Source: Stigmatella erecta (GTDB lineage Bacteria > Myxococcota > Myxococcia > Myxococcales > Myxococcaceae). Taken from it: a stretch of DNA of 64,000 bases. Position numbers and translations under genes: made by a program. The stretch lies in the NCBI RefSeq assembly GCF_900111745.1, contig NZ_FOIJ01000002.1, positions 186,001 to 250,000 on the forward strand, given 5' to 3'. The notes below the pieces were generated by a model that ran no database searches, was not told the DNA's origin, and was given only the letters and a program-made list of their open reading frames with translations. Shown here in pieces: positions 43,897-51,044 of this stretch; within the stretch, counting starts at the first letter, position 1; the number at the start of each line of letters is the position of its first letter.

Positions 43897-44023
43897 CGGG
43901 AGACGGCGGTCATCAGGCTCTCACGATCCAGGCCGGGCCAGAACTTCCCGAAGGGGCTCGGTCCCTCGGCCCCTGGCCAAGGAAATCGGACCTTTAGGCA
44001 ACACCTGGGTGACTGTGGGCGGC

Positions 44024-44039
44024 TGGCACACCTCCTGCT
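44024..44039 (+). promoter_or_regulatory. Sigma-54 promoter for the transglycosylase gene
   Basis: TGGCAC-ACCTCC-TGCT: the -24 element TGGCAC is perfect, the -12 GC is present and the GG-N10-GC spacing is exact. The start codon at 44085 lies 45 bp downstream. Confidence 0.75.
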
Positions 44040-44084
44040 TTAGGCAGGCGCATCCACCGCTTCCTTTCCTCAGGACCCTCCGCC

Positions 44085-45023
44085 ATGAGCCTCGCTCCCG
44101 TTTCCCGCAACGCCCCGGCCTTCAGCTCCTCGAACGACCTGTCCGTGACCCGCGGCAGTGCCCTGGGCCAGACGTCGGCCGCTGGCTGTGCCCGGGGAGG
44201 CACGGCGCCCCAGGGCCTGAAGGCGCTGCAGCAGGACAGCTTCCAGTCCGGGCCGGGGCTGGCCGGGGATTGGTCGAAGTTCATGGAAGGCGCCGCCAGC
44301 CTCCTGGATGCGGCGGCCCAGCTGGTGAACCTGCTGCAGTCTCCCGAACTCGGTGGGGACCTGTCCGCGGGCTGCGGCACCGACGGCGCCTCGTCCCTGG
44401 CGTCGCCCTTCGAGGACAGCTTCGCGCCCGAGTCCTCCGCCGGTCCGTCCACGGGGGCCGCCCCGTCGGCACCGGCCTCGCCCGCCCCGTCGGCGGCTGC
44501 TCCCTCGGCGACGGGCTCGGCGGGAGCCTCCTCGGCCTCGGGTGAGGGCGCGCTGGGCGGCGGGTTCCCCCCTGCCCTGAACAAGTACAAGGGCGCCATC
44601 GAGTCGGCGGCGGCCAAGGCGGGCGTGCCGGCCTCCATGCTGGCCGCACAGATCTGGCAGGAGTCCCGCGGCGACCTGGGCGCCGCCACCACCAACGGTG
44701 GCAACGGCCTGACGGACACCGGCCTGATGCAGGTCAACCCCAACACCTTCCAGGAGCTGCAGAGCAAGCACCCCGAGCTGCAGGGCAAGAACCTGGCGGA
44801 CCCGGAGACGAACATCCTGGCCGGCGCCTTCTACATGAAGGACATGAAGGAGCAGTTCGGCAGCTGGGATCTCGCCCTGCGCGCCTACAACTCCGGCCCC
44901 AACGGCGTGGACCGCAGCAACCCGAACGCCATCCCGGCGGGCACGGGTGACGCCACCTACGTCGAGAAGGTGCAGAAGTTCTCGGAGATCATCGCCACCG
45001 GCAACGGCACCCTGCCGGCGTAG
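44085..45023 (+). CDS. Lytic transglycosylase, no signal peptide
   Basis: A 312-residue protein. Residues 1-100 are polar and disordered-looking without a Sec or Tat signal; 105-160 is a Pro/Ala/Ser linker. The SLT/lysozyme-like domain (about 165-305) has the catalytic Glu 193 in AAQIWQESRGD, the GLMQVNPNTF motif (about 213-222), LADPETNILAGAFYMKDM and the ALRAYNSGPNGVD motif. Such enzymes cut peptidoglycan between MurNAc and GlcNAc to give anhydro-muropeptides. With no signal peptide it probably depends on a dedicated secretion route, as effectors or structural muramidases do. Expression from a sigma-54 promoter and a terminator at 45074 make it a single-gene unit. Confidence 0.88.
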   Translation: MSLAPVSRNAPAFSSSNDLSVTRGSALGQTSAAGCARGGTAPQGLKALQQDSFQSGPGLAGDWSKFMEGAASLLDAAAQLVNLLQSPELGGDLSAGCGTDGASSLASPFEDSFAPESSAGPSTGAAPSAPASPAPSAAAPSATGSAGASSASGEGALGGGFPPALNKYKGAIESAAAKAGVPASMLAAQIWQESRGDLGAATTNGGNGLTDTGLMQVNPNTFQELQSKHPELQGKNLADPETNILAGAFYMKDMKEQFGSWDLALRAYNSGPNGVDRSNPNAIPAGTGDATYVEKVQKFSEIIATGNGTLPA

Positions 45024-45073
45024 GCGTGGGTTGAGCGAGCCCAGCGGCGCTCATAGCAACTCGGCTGGAGAGA

Positions 45074-45144
45074 GGGCCTTCTGCGCCTGGCTGCGCTCGA
45101 ACTTCACTTCGAGCCTTCCTGGGCGAAGAAGGCCCCGCTTTTTT
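45074..45144 (+). terminator. Terminator of the transglycosylase gene
   Basis: The arms GGGCCTTCTGCGCC and GGGCGAAGAAGGCCC pair through about 13 bases around a long, partly paired loop, followed by CGCTTTTTT. It lies 50 bases after the stop. Confidence 0.8.
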
Positions 45145-45370
45145 GAGGCAGTCTCGCCCCATGAGCAGCTGCCGGCGGCGGTGACCATTTTGTTTCGGGC
45201 GCCCTGGTGAGCCAACGCGCCCCTGGGCATCAGCCGCAGGTTAGCGTTTCGTCAGGCGCTCGAACCTCGTCACGCGCATTGAGGAGCGCTGAAGGAGAAG
45301 GCTTCTCCGGAAGTTCTCCTTCGGTTCCTGACAGCAGCAGGTCATCGACCCGTGGAACAACTTCCACTTT

Positions 45371-45431
45371 GCAGCGGCTGCTACCGACTGGTTGGTACCG
45401 CGCAGCGGCTGCTGCCGACTGGTTGGTACCG
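45371..45431. repeat. Tandem 31-bp intergenic repeat (two copies)
   Basis: Two copies at 45371-45400 and 45402-45431, 31 bp apart, identical except for one base. Each begins GCAGCGGCTGCT and ends GACTGGTTGGTACCG, and each contains the palindromes AGCGGCT-like and GGTACC. They lie in a non-coding region, so they may be paired protein-binding sites. Confidence 0.8.
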
Positions 45432-45774
45432 TCGACGGACACAGTCCGCGATCTCGAACGGTCCTCCTACGTGCGGCAAACCCAAACCTACCCCGTGAAT
45501 TCAACGGGTTGGCAAAACGCGCCGAGACGCCCTGAGCCGCCATCCTCCGCGCAAGCCTTGGACATTCCAGCGCCTTCTGGGGTGCCAGTCTCCCAACGCG
45601 GACGCCCCGTCCGAGATCGTGGACTGTGTTCAGGGCGCCTGCGCGTTCAAGTGCCTGTTTCCACTCAAGAACAGGGAGGGGTACGGAAAGTGCCATGGGG
45701 GTGCGCAACCGCAACGTCCCAATGTTCGCGGCGGGGAACGCAATCGTGCGCTCCCATCAGGAAAGAAACCTCTC

Positions 45775-46503
45775 ATGTTCAGTCTGCTGAAGTTCAAGGA
45801 AGGCGCTCAGGCCGTCTCGGAGAACGCCGTTGTCCGGCGCACCGCCATCCCGGAGGGCACCCCGCTGGAGCAGCTGCGTGCCGAGCTGCTGGAGCTGATG
45901 GGCCAGGAGAACCTCAACCACCACCGCATGGGGGAGATCTACAACCACATCGTGGCCAAGAAGCTGGCGGAGAAGGCCGGGTTCAAGGACGCGCGGGCCT
46001 ACTTCAGCCAGCACCTGGTGGACCTGTCCCAGTCGTCGCTGACGATGTACGGGGCGGTGGCCGCGGAGTTCAGCGAGCCGGTGGCCCGCCGCTTCGGCGT
46101 CACGTGCTTGAACCTGCTGCTGGTCTACAAGGGGGCGGCGGACGTGGAGGTGGACCGCGACGAGCCAGGCCCCACGGTGATTGAGGTACCGGACGACAAG
46201 GGGCAGGTCACCGCCAAGCCCTTCGCGCAGTGCAGCGTGGAGGAGATGCGCCGGGCGCTGCGGCGCAAGCGCATGCCGGCCTCCAGCAAGCCGCTGCCTC
46301 CGGAGGCGGTGGCGCGCGCCGAGCAGTGCTCCGAGGCAGTGGCCCTGCGCTTCCCCCAGGGCAAGGGCACGCGGGTGAAGGCGGTGGTGCGCAACGAGAA
46401 GGGCAAGGCGGTGATGGACTTCAAGGGCATCCCGCTGGACCAGCTGAACCTGCTGGCCGAGGCGCTCACGGCAGCGCTTCCGCCTCTGCCTCCGGCGTCC
46501 TGA
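45775..46503 (+). CDS. Hypothetical protein, helical, DNA-related not shown
   Basis: A 242-residue protein starting MFSLLKFKEGAQAVSENAVV, preceded by AGGAAAG. The frame also runs upstream to 45619 but loses coding character there. Residues about 25-105 are helical (LRAELLELMGQENLNHHRMG, KLAEKAGFKDARAYFSQHL). The middle is acidic (DVEVDRDEPGPTVIEVPDDKG) and the C-terminal half is basic and helical, with LRRKRMPASSKPLPPEAVARAEQ and a final GIPLDQLNLLAEALTAAL. No signal or membrane segment. It is not recognised as a known family and may be restricted to myxobacteria. It stands alone on this strand, 96 bp before the GH92 gene. Confidence 0.7.
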   Translation: MFSLLKFKEGAQAVSENAVVRRTAIPEGTPLEQLRAELLELMGQENLNHHRMGEIYNHIVAKKLAEKAGFKDARAYFSQHLVDLSQSSLTMYGAVAAEFSEPVARRFGVTCLNLLLVYKGAADVEVDRDEPGPTVIEVPDDKGQVTAKPFAQCSVEEMRRALRRKRMPASSKPLPPEAVARAEQCSEAVALRFPQGKGTRVKAVVRNEKGKAVMDFKGIPLDQLNLLAEALTAALPPLPPAS

Positions 46504-46599
46504 AACCGAGCCGTGAGCCCAAGCCCTGAGTTGCTGAGGATTCTTTCCCTCTGAGTAGGCCTGGCGGCTAATTTCCGGCCCATGCCGAGGGAGAGAACC

Positions 46600-48969
46600 A
46601 TGCGGACCGAGCATCCTCCACGTAAGTCTGGCACGGCCCACCAGGGCTTGCTGGTGTTCATCGCCATTCTGGGAGGCTTGAGCGCGGCCCAGGCGGGTGC
46701 GGGCACCCCTGACACCGCCTATGCCTCGGTGGATCCGTTCATCGGCACCGGCGGAGATGGCCACACCTTCCCGGGCGCCGCCCTGCCCTTCGGGATGATT
46801 CAGCTCAGCCCCGACACGCAGATCCGCCACTTCCGCGAGAGCTACAAATGGGCGGCGGGCTACCGGCACGACGACACCACCATTCAGGGCTTTTCCCATA
46901 CGCACTTCTCCGGCACCGGCCATTCGGACCTCGGTGACGTGCTGGTGATGCCCATCGCGGGGGAGGTCCAGCTGGAGCCGGGCGACATCGACAAGCCCGG
47001 CAGCGGCTACCGCTCCCGCTTCAGCCATGAGGACGAGAAGGCCGAGCCTGGCTACTACGCGGTGACGCTGGCGGACCCGGGCATCCGCGCGGAGCTGACG
47101 GTGAGCCGCCGGGCAGGCCTGCACCGGTACCGGTTCCCGAAGGGCGCTCCCGCCCATGTGCTCGTGGACCAGCGCGCGAGCATCTACAACTACCCGGGCA
47201 AGGTGCAGTGGTCGCGCCTGCGCGTGCACCCGGACGGCGCGGTCACCGGCTTCCGCGAGCTTCGGGGCTGGGCGCCCGGCCGTCCCCTGTACTTCGCCAT
47301 GCGGTTTTCCCAGCCGATGACCGGACATGCCCTGCACAACCGGGAGGAGCGGATCGAATACAAGGGCTTCTTCCCTCCCGGACGGGGAACCGCCCAGCGG
47401 GCGCAGCTCGAAGGGCGGGAGCTGGTCGGCGTCTTCGATTTCGGCGAGCTAAAGGCGCAAGAGCTGTTGGTGAAGGTGGCCATTTCTCCGGTCAGTGAGG
47501 AGAACGCCCTGCGCAACCTCGACGAGGACCTGCCGGGCTGGGACTTCGATGCCACCCGCACCGCGGCCCGCGAGGAGTGGAAGAAAGCCCTCTCCGTGGC
47601 GGACATCGACGCGCCCGCGCCGATGCGCAAGATGCTCTACACGGCGCTCTACCACACCCTGATCGCCCCCAGCCTCTTCACCGACGCCGATGGCCGCTTC
47701 CGGGGGCCCGACAACCAGGTCCATCAGGCGGAGGGGTTCACGTTCTACTCGACGTTCTCCCTGTGGGACACCTACCGGGCCGCGCACCCGCTGCTGACCC
47801 TCATCCAACCGGAGCAACGCAACAATGACTTCATTCACTCGCTGCTCGCCTCCCAGAAGGTGAGCCCCTACGGCATCCTGCCGGTCTGGCAATTCCACGG
47901 GCTGGAGACGTGGTGCATGATCGGCTACCACGCGGTGCCGGTCATCGCCGATGCCTACCTGAAGGGCATCCGCGGGTACCCCGCGGATCAGGCGCTCGAC
48001 GCGATGGTGGCCAGCGCCACGTACAAACCCTACGGGGGCCTCGAGCACTACATGTCCCTGGGATATGTCCCCATCGACAAGGAACCCGAGGCGGCCTCCA
48101 AGACGCTGGAGTACGCCTACGACGACTGGGCCCTGTCGCGGATGGCGCGCGCCATGGGACGCGAGTCCGTGGCCGCGCAGTTCGAGGCGCGCGCGAAGAA
48201 CTACCGCAACGTGTTCGATGCCAAGACCGGCTTCGTCCGGGCGCGCCAATCCGACGGCCGCTTCCGCGAGCCTTTTGATCCGGCCGCGGTGGGCTATGGA
48301 AGCGACTACACGGAAGGCAATGCCTGGCAATATTCGTGGTACGTGCCGCAGGACACCGCCGGATTGATTTCCCTGCTCGGAGGCGATTCGAAGCTGGCCG
48401 CGAAGCTCGATGCCGTCTTCGACGCCAAGGTGTCCGCCGAGTCCTTCGCACACGTCGAGGACATCTCGGGCCTGATCGGCCACTACGCGCACGGCAACGA
48501 ACCAAGCCACCACGTCGCCTACCTCTATGGCTACGCGGGACAACCCTGGCGGACGCAGGAGCGGCTCAAGCAGATCATCGACACCCAGTACAAGGCGGCG
48601 GTGGACGGACTGGCCGGCAACGACGACTGCGGCCAGATGTCGGCCTGGCTGGTGTTCACCGCGCTCGGGTTCTACCCGGTGACGCCGGGCAGCAACGAGT
48701 ACGTGCTCGGCCGTCCTTTCGTCGAGCGCGCCGCGTTGACCCTGCCCAATGGCAAGCGCTTCACCGTGGTGGCCGAGAACCTGAGCGATGACCGTCCGTA
48801 CGTTGGCAAGGTCACGCTCAATGGAAAGCCGCTGGAGCGCAGCTTCGTGCGCCACGAGGAACTGCTCGCGGGCGGGGAGCTTCGCTTCGTGATGCAGGCC
48901 CGGCCGAACAAGACCTGGGCCACCCGGGCGGAACACCGGCCCTACTCCCTGTCCAACCGCCCGCGCTGA
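46600..48969 (+). CDS. GH92 alpha-mannosidase, exported
   Basis: A 789-residue exported enzyme. Signal peptide about 1-34 (hydrophobic GLLVFIAILGGLSAAQA). The GH92 N-terminal beta-sandwich starts VDPFIGTGGDGHTFPGAALPFGM, with QGFSHTHFSGTGHSDLGD; the (alpha/alpha)6 barrel has FYSTFSLWDTYRAAHPL, GLETWCMIGYHAVPVIADAYLKG, and the family signature GLAGNDDCGQMSAW followed by FTALGFYPVTPGS. GH92 enzymes are calcium-dependent exo-alpha-mannosidases that trim alpha-1,2/1,3 mannose from N-glycans and yeast mannan. That fits a predator feeding on fungi or glycoproteins. The ATG at 46600 was chosen over 46582 because GGGAGA is placed correctly for it. Confidence 0.95.
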   Translation: MRTEHPPRKSGTAHQGLLVFIAILGGLSAAQAGAGTPDTAYASVDPFIGTGGDGHTFPGAALPFGMIQLSPDTQIRHFRESYKWAAGYRHDDTTIQGFSHTHFSGTGHSDLGDVLVMPIAGEVQLEPGDIDKPGSGYRSRFSHEDEKAEPGYYAVTLADPGIRAELTVSRRAGLHRYRFPKGAPAHVLVDQRASIYNYPGKVQWSRLRVHPDGAVTGFRELRGWAPGRPLYFAMRFSQPMTGHALHNREERIEYKGFFPPGRGTAQRAQLEGRELVGVFDFGELKAQELLVKVAISPVSEENALRNLDEDLPGWDFDATRTAAREEWKKALSVADIDAPAPMRKMLYTALYHTLIAPSLFTDADGRFRGPDNQVHQAEGFTFYSTFSLWDTYRAAHPLLTLIQPEQRNNDFIHSLLASQKVSPYGILPVWQFHGLETWCMIGYHAVPVIADAYLKGIRGYPADQALDAMVASATYKPYGGLEHYMSLGYVPIDKEPEAASKTLEYAYDDWALSRMARAMGRESVAAQFEARAKNYRNVFDAKTGFVRARQSDGRFREPFDPAAVGYGSDYTEGNAWQYSWYVPQDTAGLISLLGGDSKLAAKLDAVFDAKVSAESFAHVEDISGLIGHYAHGNEPSHHVAYLYGYAGQPWRTQERLKQIIDTQYKAAVDGLAGNDDCGQMSAWLVFTALGFYPVTPGSNEYVLGRPFVERAALTLPNGKRFTVVAENLSDDRPYVGKVTLNGKPLERSFVRHEELLAGGELRFVMQARPNKTWATRAEHRPYSLSNRPR

Positions 48970-48973
48970 CCCC

Positions 48974-48999
48974 GGAGCCCCCCTTCTTCGGTGGGCTCC
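48974..48999 (+). terminator. Hairpin after the GH92 gene
   Basis: A 7-bp perfect stem (GGAGCCC / GGGCTCC) with a 12-base loop begins 4 bases after the stop. It precedes the ArsC-like gene; no T-tract. Confidence 0.5.
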
Positions 49000-49028
49000 C
49001 CAGGGGGATCTCCTGTAGAAGCGGCGGC

Positions 49029-49409
49029 ATGACGGATGAAGTCCTGGTGCTCGCGTACGCGGGGTGTGGAACCTGCAAGAAGGCCCTCCAGTGGTTGAAC
49101 CAGCACGGGGTGGCCTACCGCCTCCGCGCCATCGTGGAGGCGCCCCCCACGCCCGAGGAGCTGCGCCGGTGGGTGCCCCAGAGCGGGGTGTCCGTGCGCA
49201 AGTGGCTCAACACCAGCGGGCAGAGCTACCGCGCCCTCGGCAAGGAGAAGGTGGACGCCGCCAGCGATGCGCAGCTCCTCCAATGGCTCGCGGCGGACGG
49301 GAAGCTCGTCAAGCGGCCCGTGCTCGTGCGGGGCACCACCGTGCTCGTCGGCTTCAAGCCCGAGGTCTACGCGCAGCATGTCTCCACCGCCGGCAACTCC
49401 GGCGGGTGA
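49029..49409 (+). CDS. ArsC/Spx-family thioredoxin-fold protein
   Basis: A 126-residue protein of the ArsC/Spx/YffB family. It begins with a beta strand, then the redox motif GCGTCKKALQWL (Cys 13 and Cys 16), VAYRLRAIVEAPPTPEELRRW, the SVRKWLNTSGQSYR helix, and KLVKRPVLVRGTTVLVGFKPEVY with the conserved Lys-Arg-Pro. Members act as arsenate reductases or, as Spx, as regulators that bind RNA polymerase. The C-x-x-C and absence of arsenic genes nearby leave its role open; Spx-like regulators are mostly in Firmicutes, so a YffB-like reductase is more likely. Confidence 0.88.
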   Translation: MTDEVLVLAYAGCGTCKKALQWLNQHGVAYRLRAIVEAPPTPEELRRWVPQSGVSVRKWLNTSGQSYRALGKEKVDAASDAQLLQWLAADGKLVKRPVLVRGTTVLVGFKPEVYAQHVSTAGNSGG

Positions 49410-49582
49410 ACAGCCGCCACGGGCGACTGCTGTTCACGAACGTTTCACCTCACGTTTCACGGACCGGGGGGCAGGTCCGCGTCTCCTGCCCAATGGCACC
49501 CGGGGCAGGCACGCCGGCAGAGCTGGCCTTTCCATGCATTCTGGGAACTGCGTGGAAAACGCAAGAGGAGGCATGCCTGCGA

Positions 49583-50914
49583 ATGAACGGACGCTGGTGG
49601 CGCACGGGGATGGCGGGAGTCCTCGCCATGGGACTGACGTATGGGAAGGTTTGCTGGGCGGAGTGGACGTTCTTCGCGCCCTCGCAGGGAGCCCCCCGGG
49701 ATGCCTGGGGGGTCACGGAGGACGATGGCGGGAACGTCTGGGTCGCCGGGGGAGAAGAAGGGCTCTTCCTGCTGCGCAAGGGGGCCAGCCAGTTCGAGCG
49801 CTTCACCCTGGAGGATGGCCTGCGTCCTTATGGCTTTCTCGAGGACGGCAGTGCACCCGTGGGCCCGAAATACCTCAAGGTCATCGCCGTGGCGGGAGGC
49901 CCGCCCGGAACGGTGTTCGTGGGCTACGAGGGCCAGGGGCGCTGCGAGAGCAATTTCTACCGGCCCAGCCGGGAGCGGGATCCGAACATCTACAAGAGCG
50001 GTGACGCGGACAAGGTCACCTTGACGGGCTCGGGCATCCAGGTCGTCCACTACGACATCTCCTCCGGGCCGGGGGGGAACGACGGGGAGAGTGGGGAGGC
50101 CGGAGACCGGGAGAAGATCTGCTCCGTGCGGCGCATCGTGTGGGACCGGAAGTACGGCAACCTCTGGTTTGGCGCCAACCATGCCTTCGCCTGGGGGGAT
50201 CCGAACCACCAGAACGCCCCCACCTGCAATGGCCAGCGTCCATGCTCGGGGGTGATGGAACACACGCACCCGCACATCAACGCCAAGGACACCTCGGGCC
50301 ATGTCTTCCGCCTCACCGACGCGTACCATGGCATCGCGGTGCTGCCCGACGGAGACGTGTGGTTCGGCGGCGCCAACCGCACCACGCGCTTCAAGTTCAT
50401 GACCGTGAAGCCTCCCCGCGACTTCGAGAGCGCGCGCAAGAAGTCCGAGAATGCCTCCGCCATCGCCAACCGCATCGACATCTGGCGGGACCTGGTGGAC
50501 GAGGTGGGCATCCCCGGGCCCACGGACCGGGTGGATGACAATGTGTCCGGCATGGCGCTGATGCCGGATGGCTCGGTGTGGGTGAGTTCCTACGCCTGGG
50601 GCCTGGCGCTGCTGAACCCCACGGGCACGGTGAACCGGTATGCCCTCAACACGGGGCCGGATCGTTTCATCACCGCGCTGGTGAGGGACCCCACCGACAA
50701 CAGCCTCTGGGTGGGGTTGCGCTGGGGCGGAGGCCTCGTCCGGGTTCAGGGCACCCAGGTGACGCGCTATGCCACGGCCCTCGGCACCCTCACCTCCCGC
50801 CCCATCTGGGACCTTCAGTCCACGGTCCGCGACGGCCAGCGCCGGTTGCTCGTGGCCTTCGGGCGCGACGAGTACGGCCACGAAGGCGGCATCGGCATCT
50901 ACGTGGGCGAGTAG
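49583..50914 (+). CDS. Exported beta-propeller protein
   Basis: A 443-residue exported protein with a short signal (RTGMAGVLAMGLTYGKVCWA) and repeated propeller blades of the two-component-regulator propeller type: NVWVAGGEEGLFLLR, NLWFGANHAFAWGD, DVWFGGANRTTRF, SVWVSSYAWGLALLN and SLWVGLRWGGGLVRVQG. No enzyme or histidine-kinase domain is attached. The start ATG at 49583 is 11 bases after GAGGAGG. Function unknown; the propeller may bind a ligand or protein in the periplasm. The gene ends before a hairpin at 50936-50969. Confidence 0.82.
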   Translation: MNGRWWRTGMAGVLAMGLTYGKVCWAEWTFFAPSQGAPRDAWGVTEDDGGNVWVAGGEEGLFLLRKGASQFERFTLEDGLRPYGFLEDGSAPVGPKYLKVIAVAGGPPGTVFVGYEGQGRCESNFYRPSRERDPNIYKSGDADKVTLTGSGIQVVHYDISSGPGGNDGESGEAGDREKICSVRRIVWDRKYGNLWFGANHAFAWGDPNHQNAPTCNGQRPCSGVMEHTHPHINAKDTSGHVFRLTDAYHGIAVLPDGDVWFGGANRTTRFKFMTVKPPRDFESARKKSENASAIANRIDIWRDLVDEVGIPGPTDRVDDNVSGMALMPDGSVWVSSYAWGLALLNPTGTVNRYALNTGPDRFITALVRDPTDNSLWVGLRWGGGLVRVQGTQVTRYATALGTLTSRPIWDLQSTVRDGQRRLLVAFGRDEYGHEGGIGIYVGE

Positions 50915-50935
50915 CAGGCTGACCCCGAAGCCCGT

Positions 50936-50969
50936 CCCGCTTGCACGCAGCGTGCGTGCAGGCGGCGGG
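50936..50969 (+). terminator. Hairpin after the propeller gene
   Basis: An inner perfect stem TGCACGC-AGCGT-GCGTGCA (50942-50960) flanked by CCCGC and GCGGG. It separates the propeller gene from the deaminase fusion gene. No T-tract. Confidence 0.55.
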
Positions 50970-51044
50970 GCAAGCGCACGGGAGCCTCACGCCGCCAGGG
51001 CAACGGTCGCGAACAGGGCGGACTCGGCACTACACTGCGCACGC

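Larger units (their letters stand above)
43723..44084. promoter_or_regulatory. Divergent control region, 362 bp
   Basis: Non-coding by inspection. It separates the kinase and transglycosylase genes. It contains a 7-bp inverted repeat at 43879-43896, a GGGGC/GCCCC hairpin near 43953-43975, the 9-mer CTTTAGGCA twice (43992-44000 and 44038-44046) and the sigma-54 promoter at 44024-44039. Confidence 0.6.
45024..45774. other. Long intergenic region, 751 bp
   Basis: No convincing gene. It holds the transglycosylase terminator (45074-45144), a tandem 31-bp repeat (45371-45431) and several short palindromes such as GGTACC in each repeat copy. Third-position GC bias, strong in neighbouring genes, is lost here. 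Open frames crossing it end inside the next gene's frame or have no ribosome-binding site. The downstream gene's promoter must lie here. An unannotated RNA is possible but not supported. Confidence 0.55.

Noticed and set aside
45371-45431. CRISPR array
   Set aside because: Only two copies, with no spacer of useful length between them and no cas genes.
45619-45774. N-terminal extension of the hypothetical protein at 45775
   Set aside because: The upstream part of the frame loses third-position GC bias, is Cys-rich and has no ribosome-binding site, while AGGAAAG precedes the ATG at 45775.
49029-49409. Arsenic resistance operon
   Set aside because: The ArsC-like protein has no arsenic transporter or ArsR regulator nearby.
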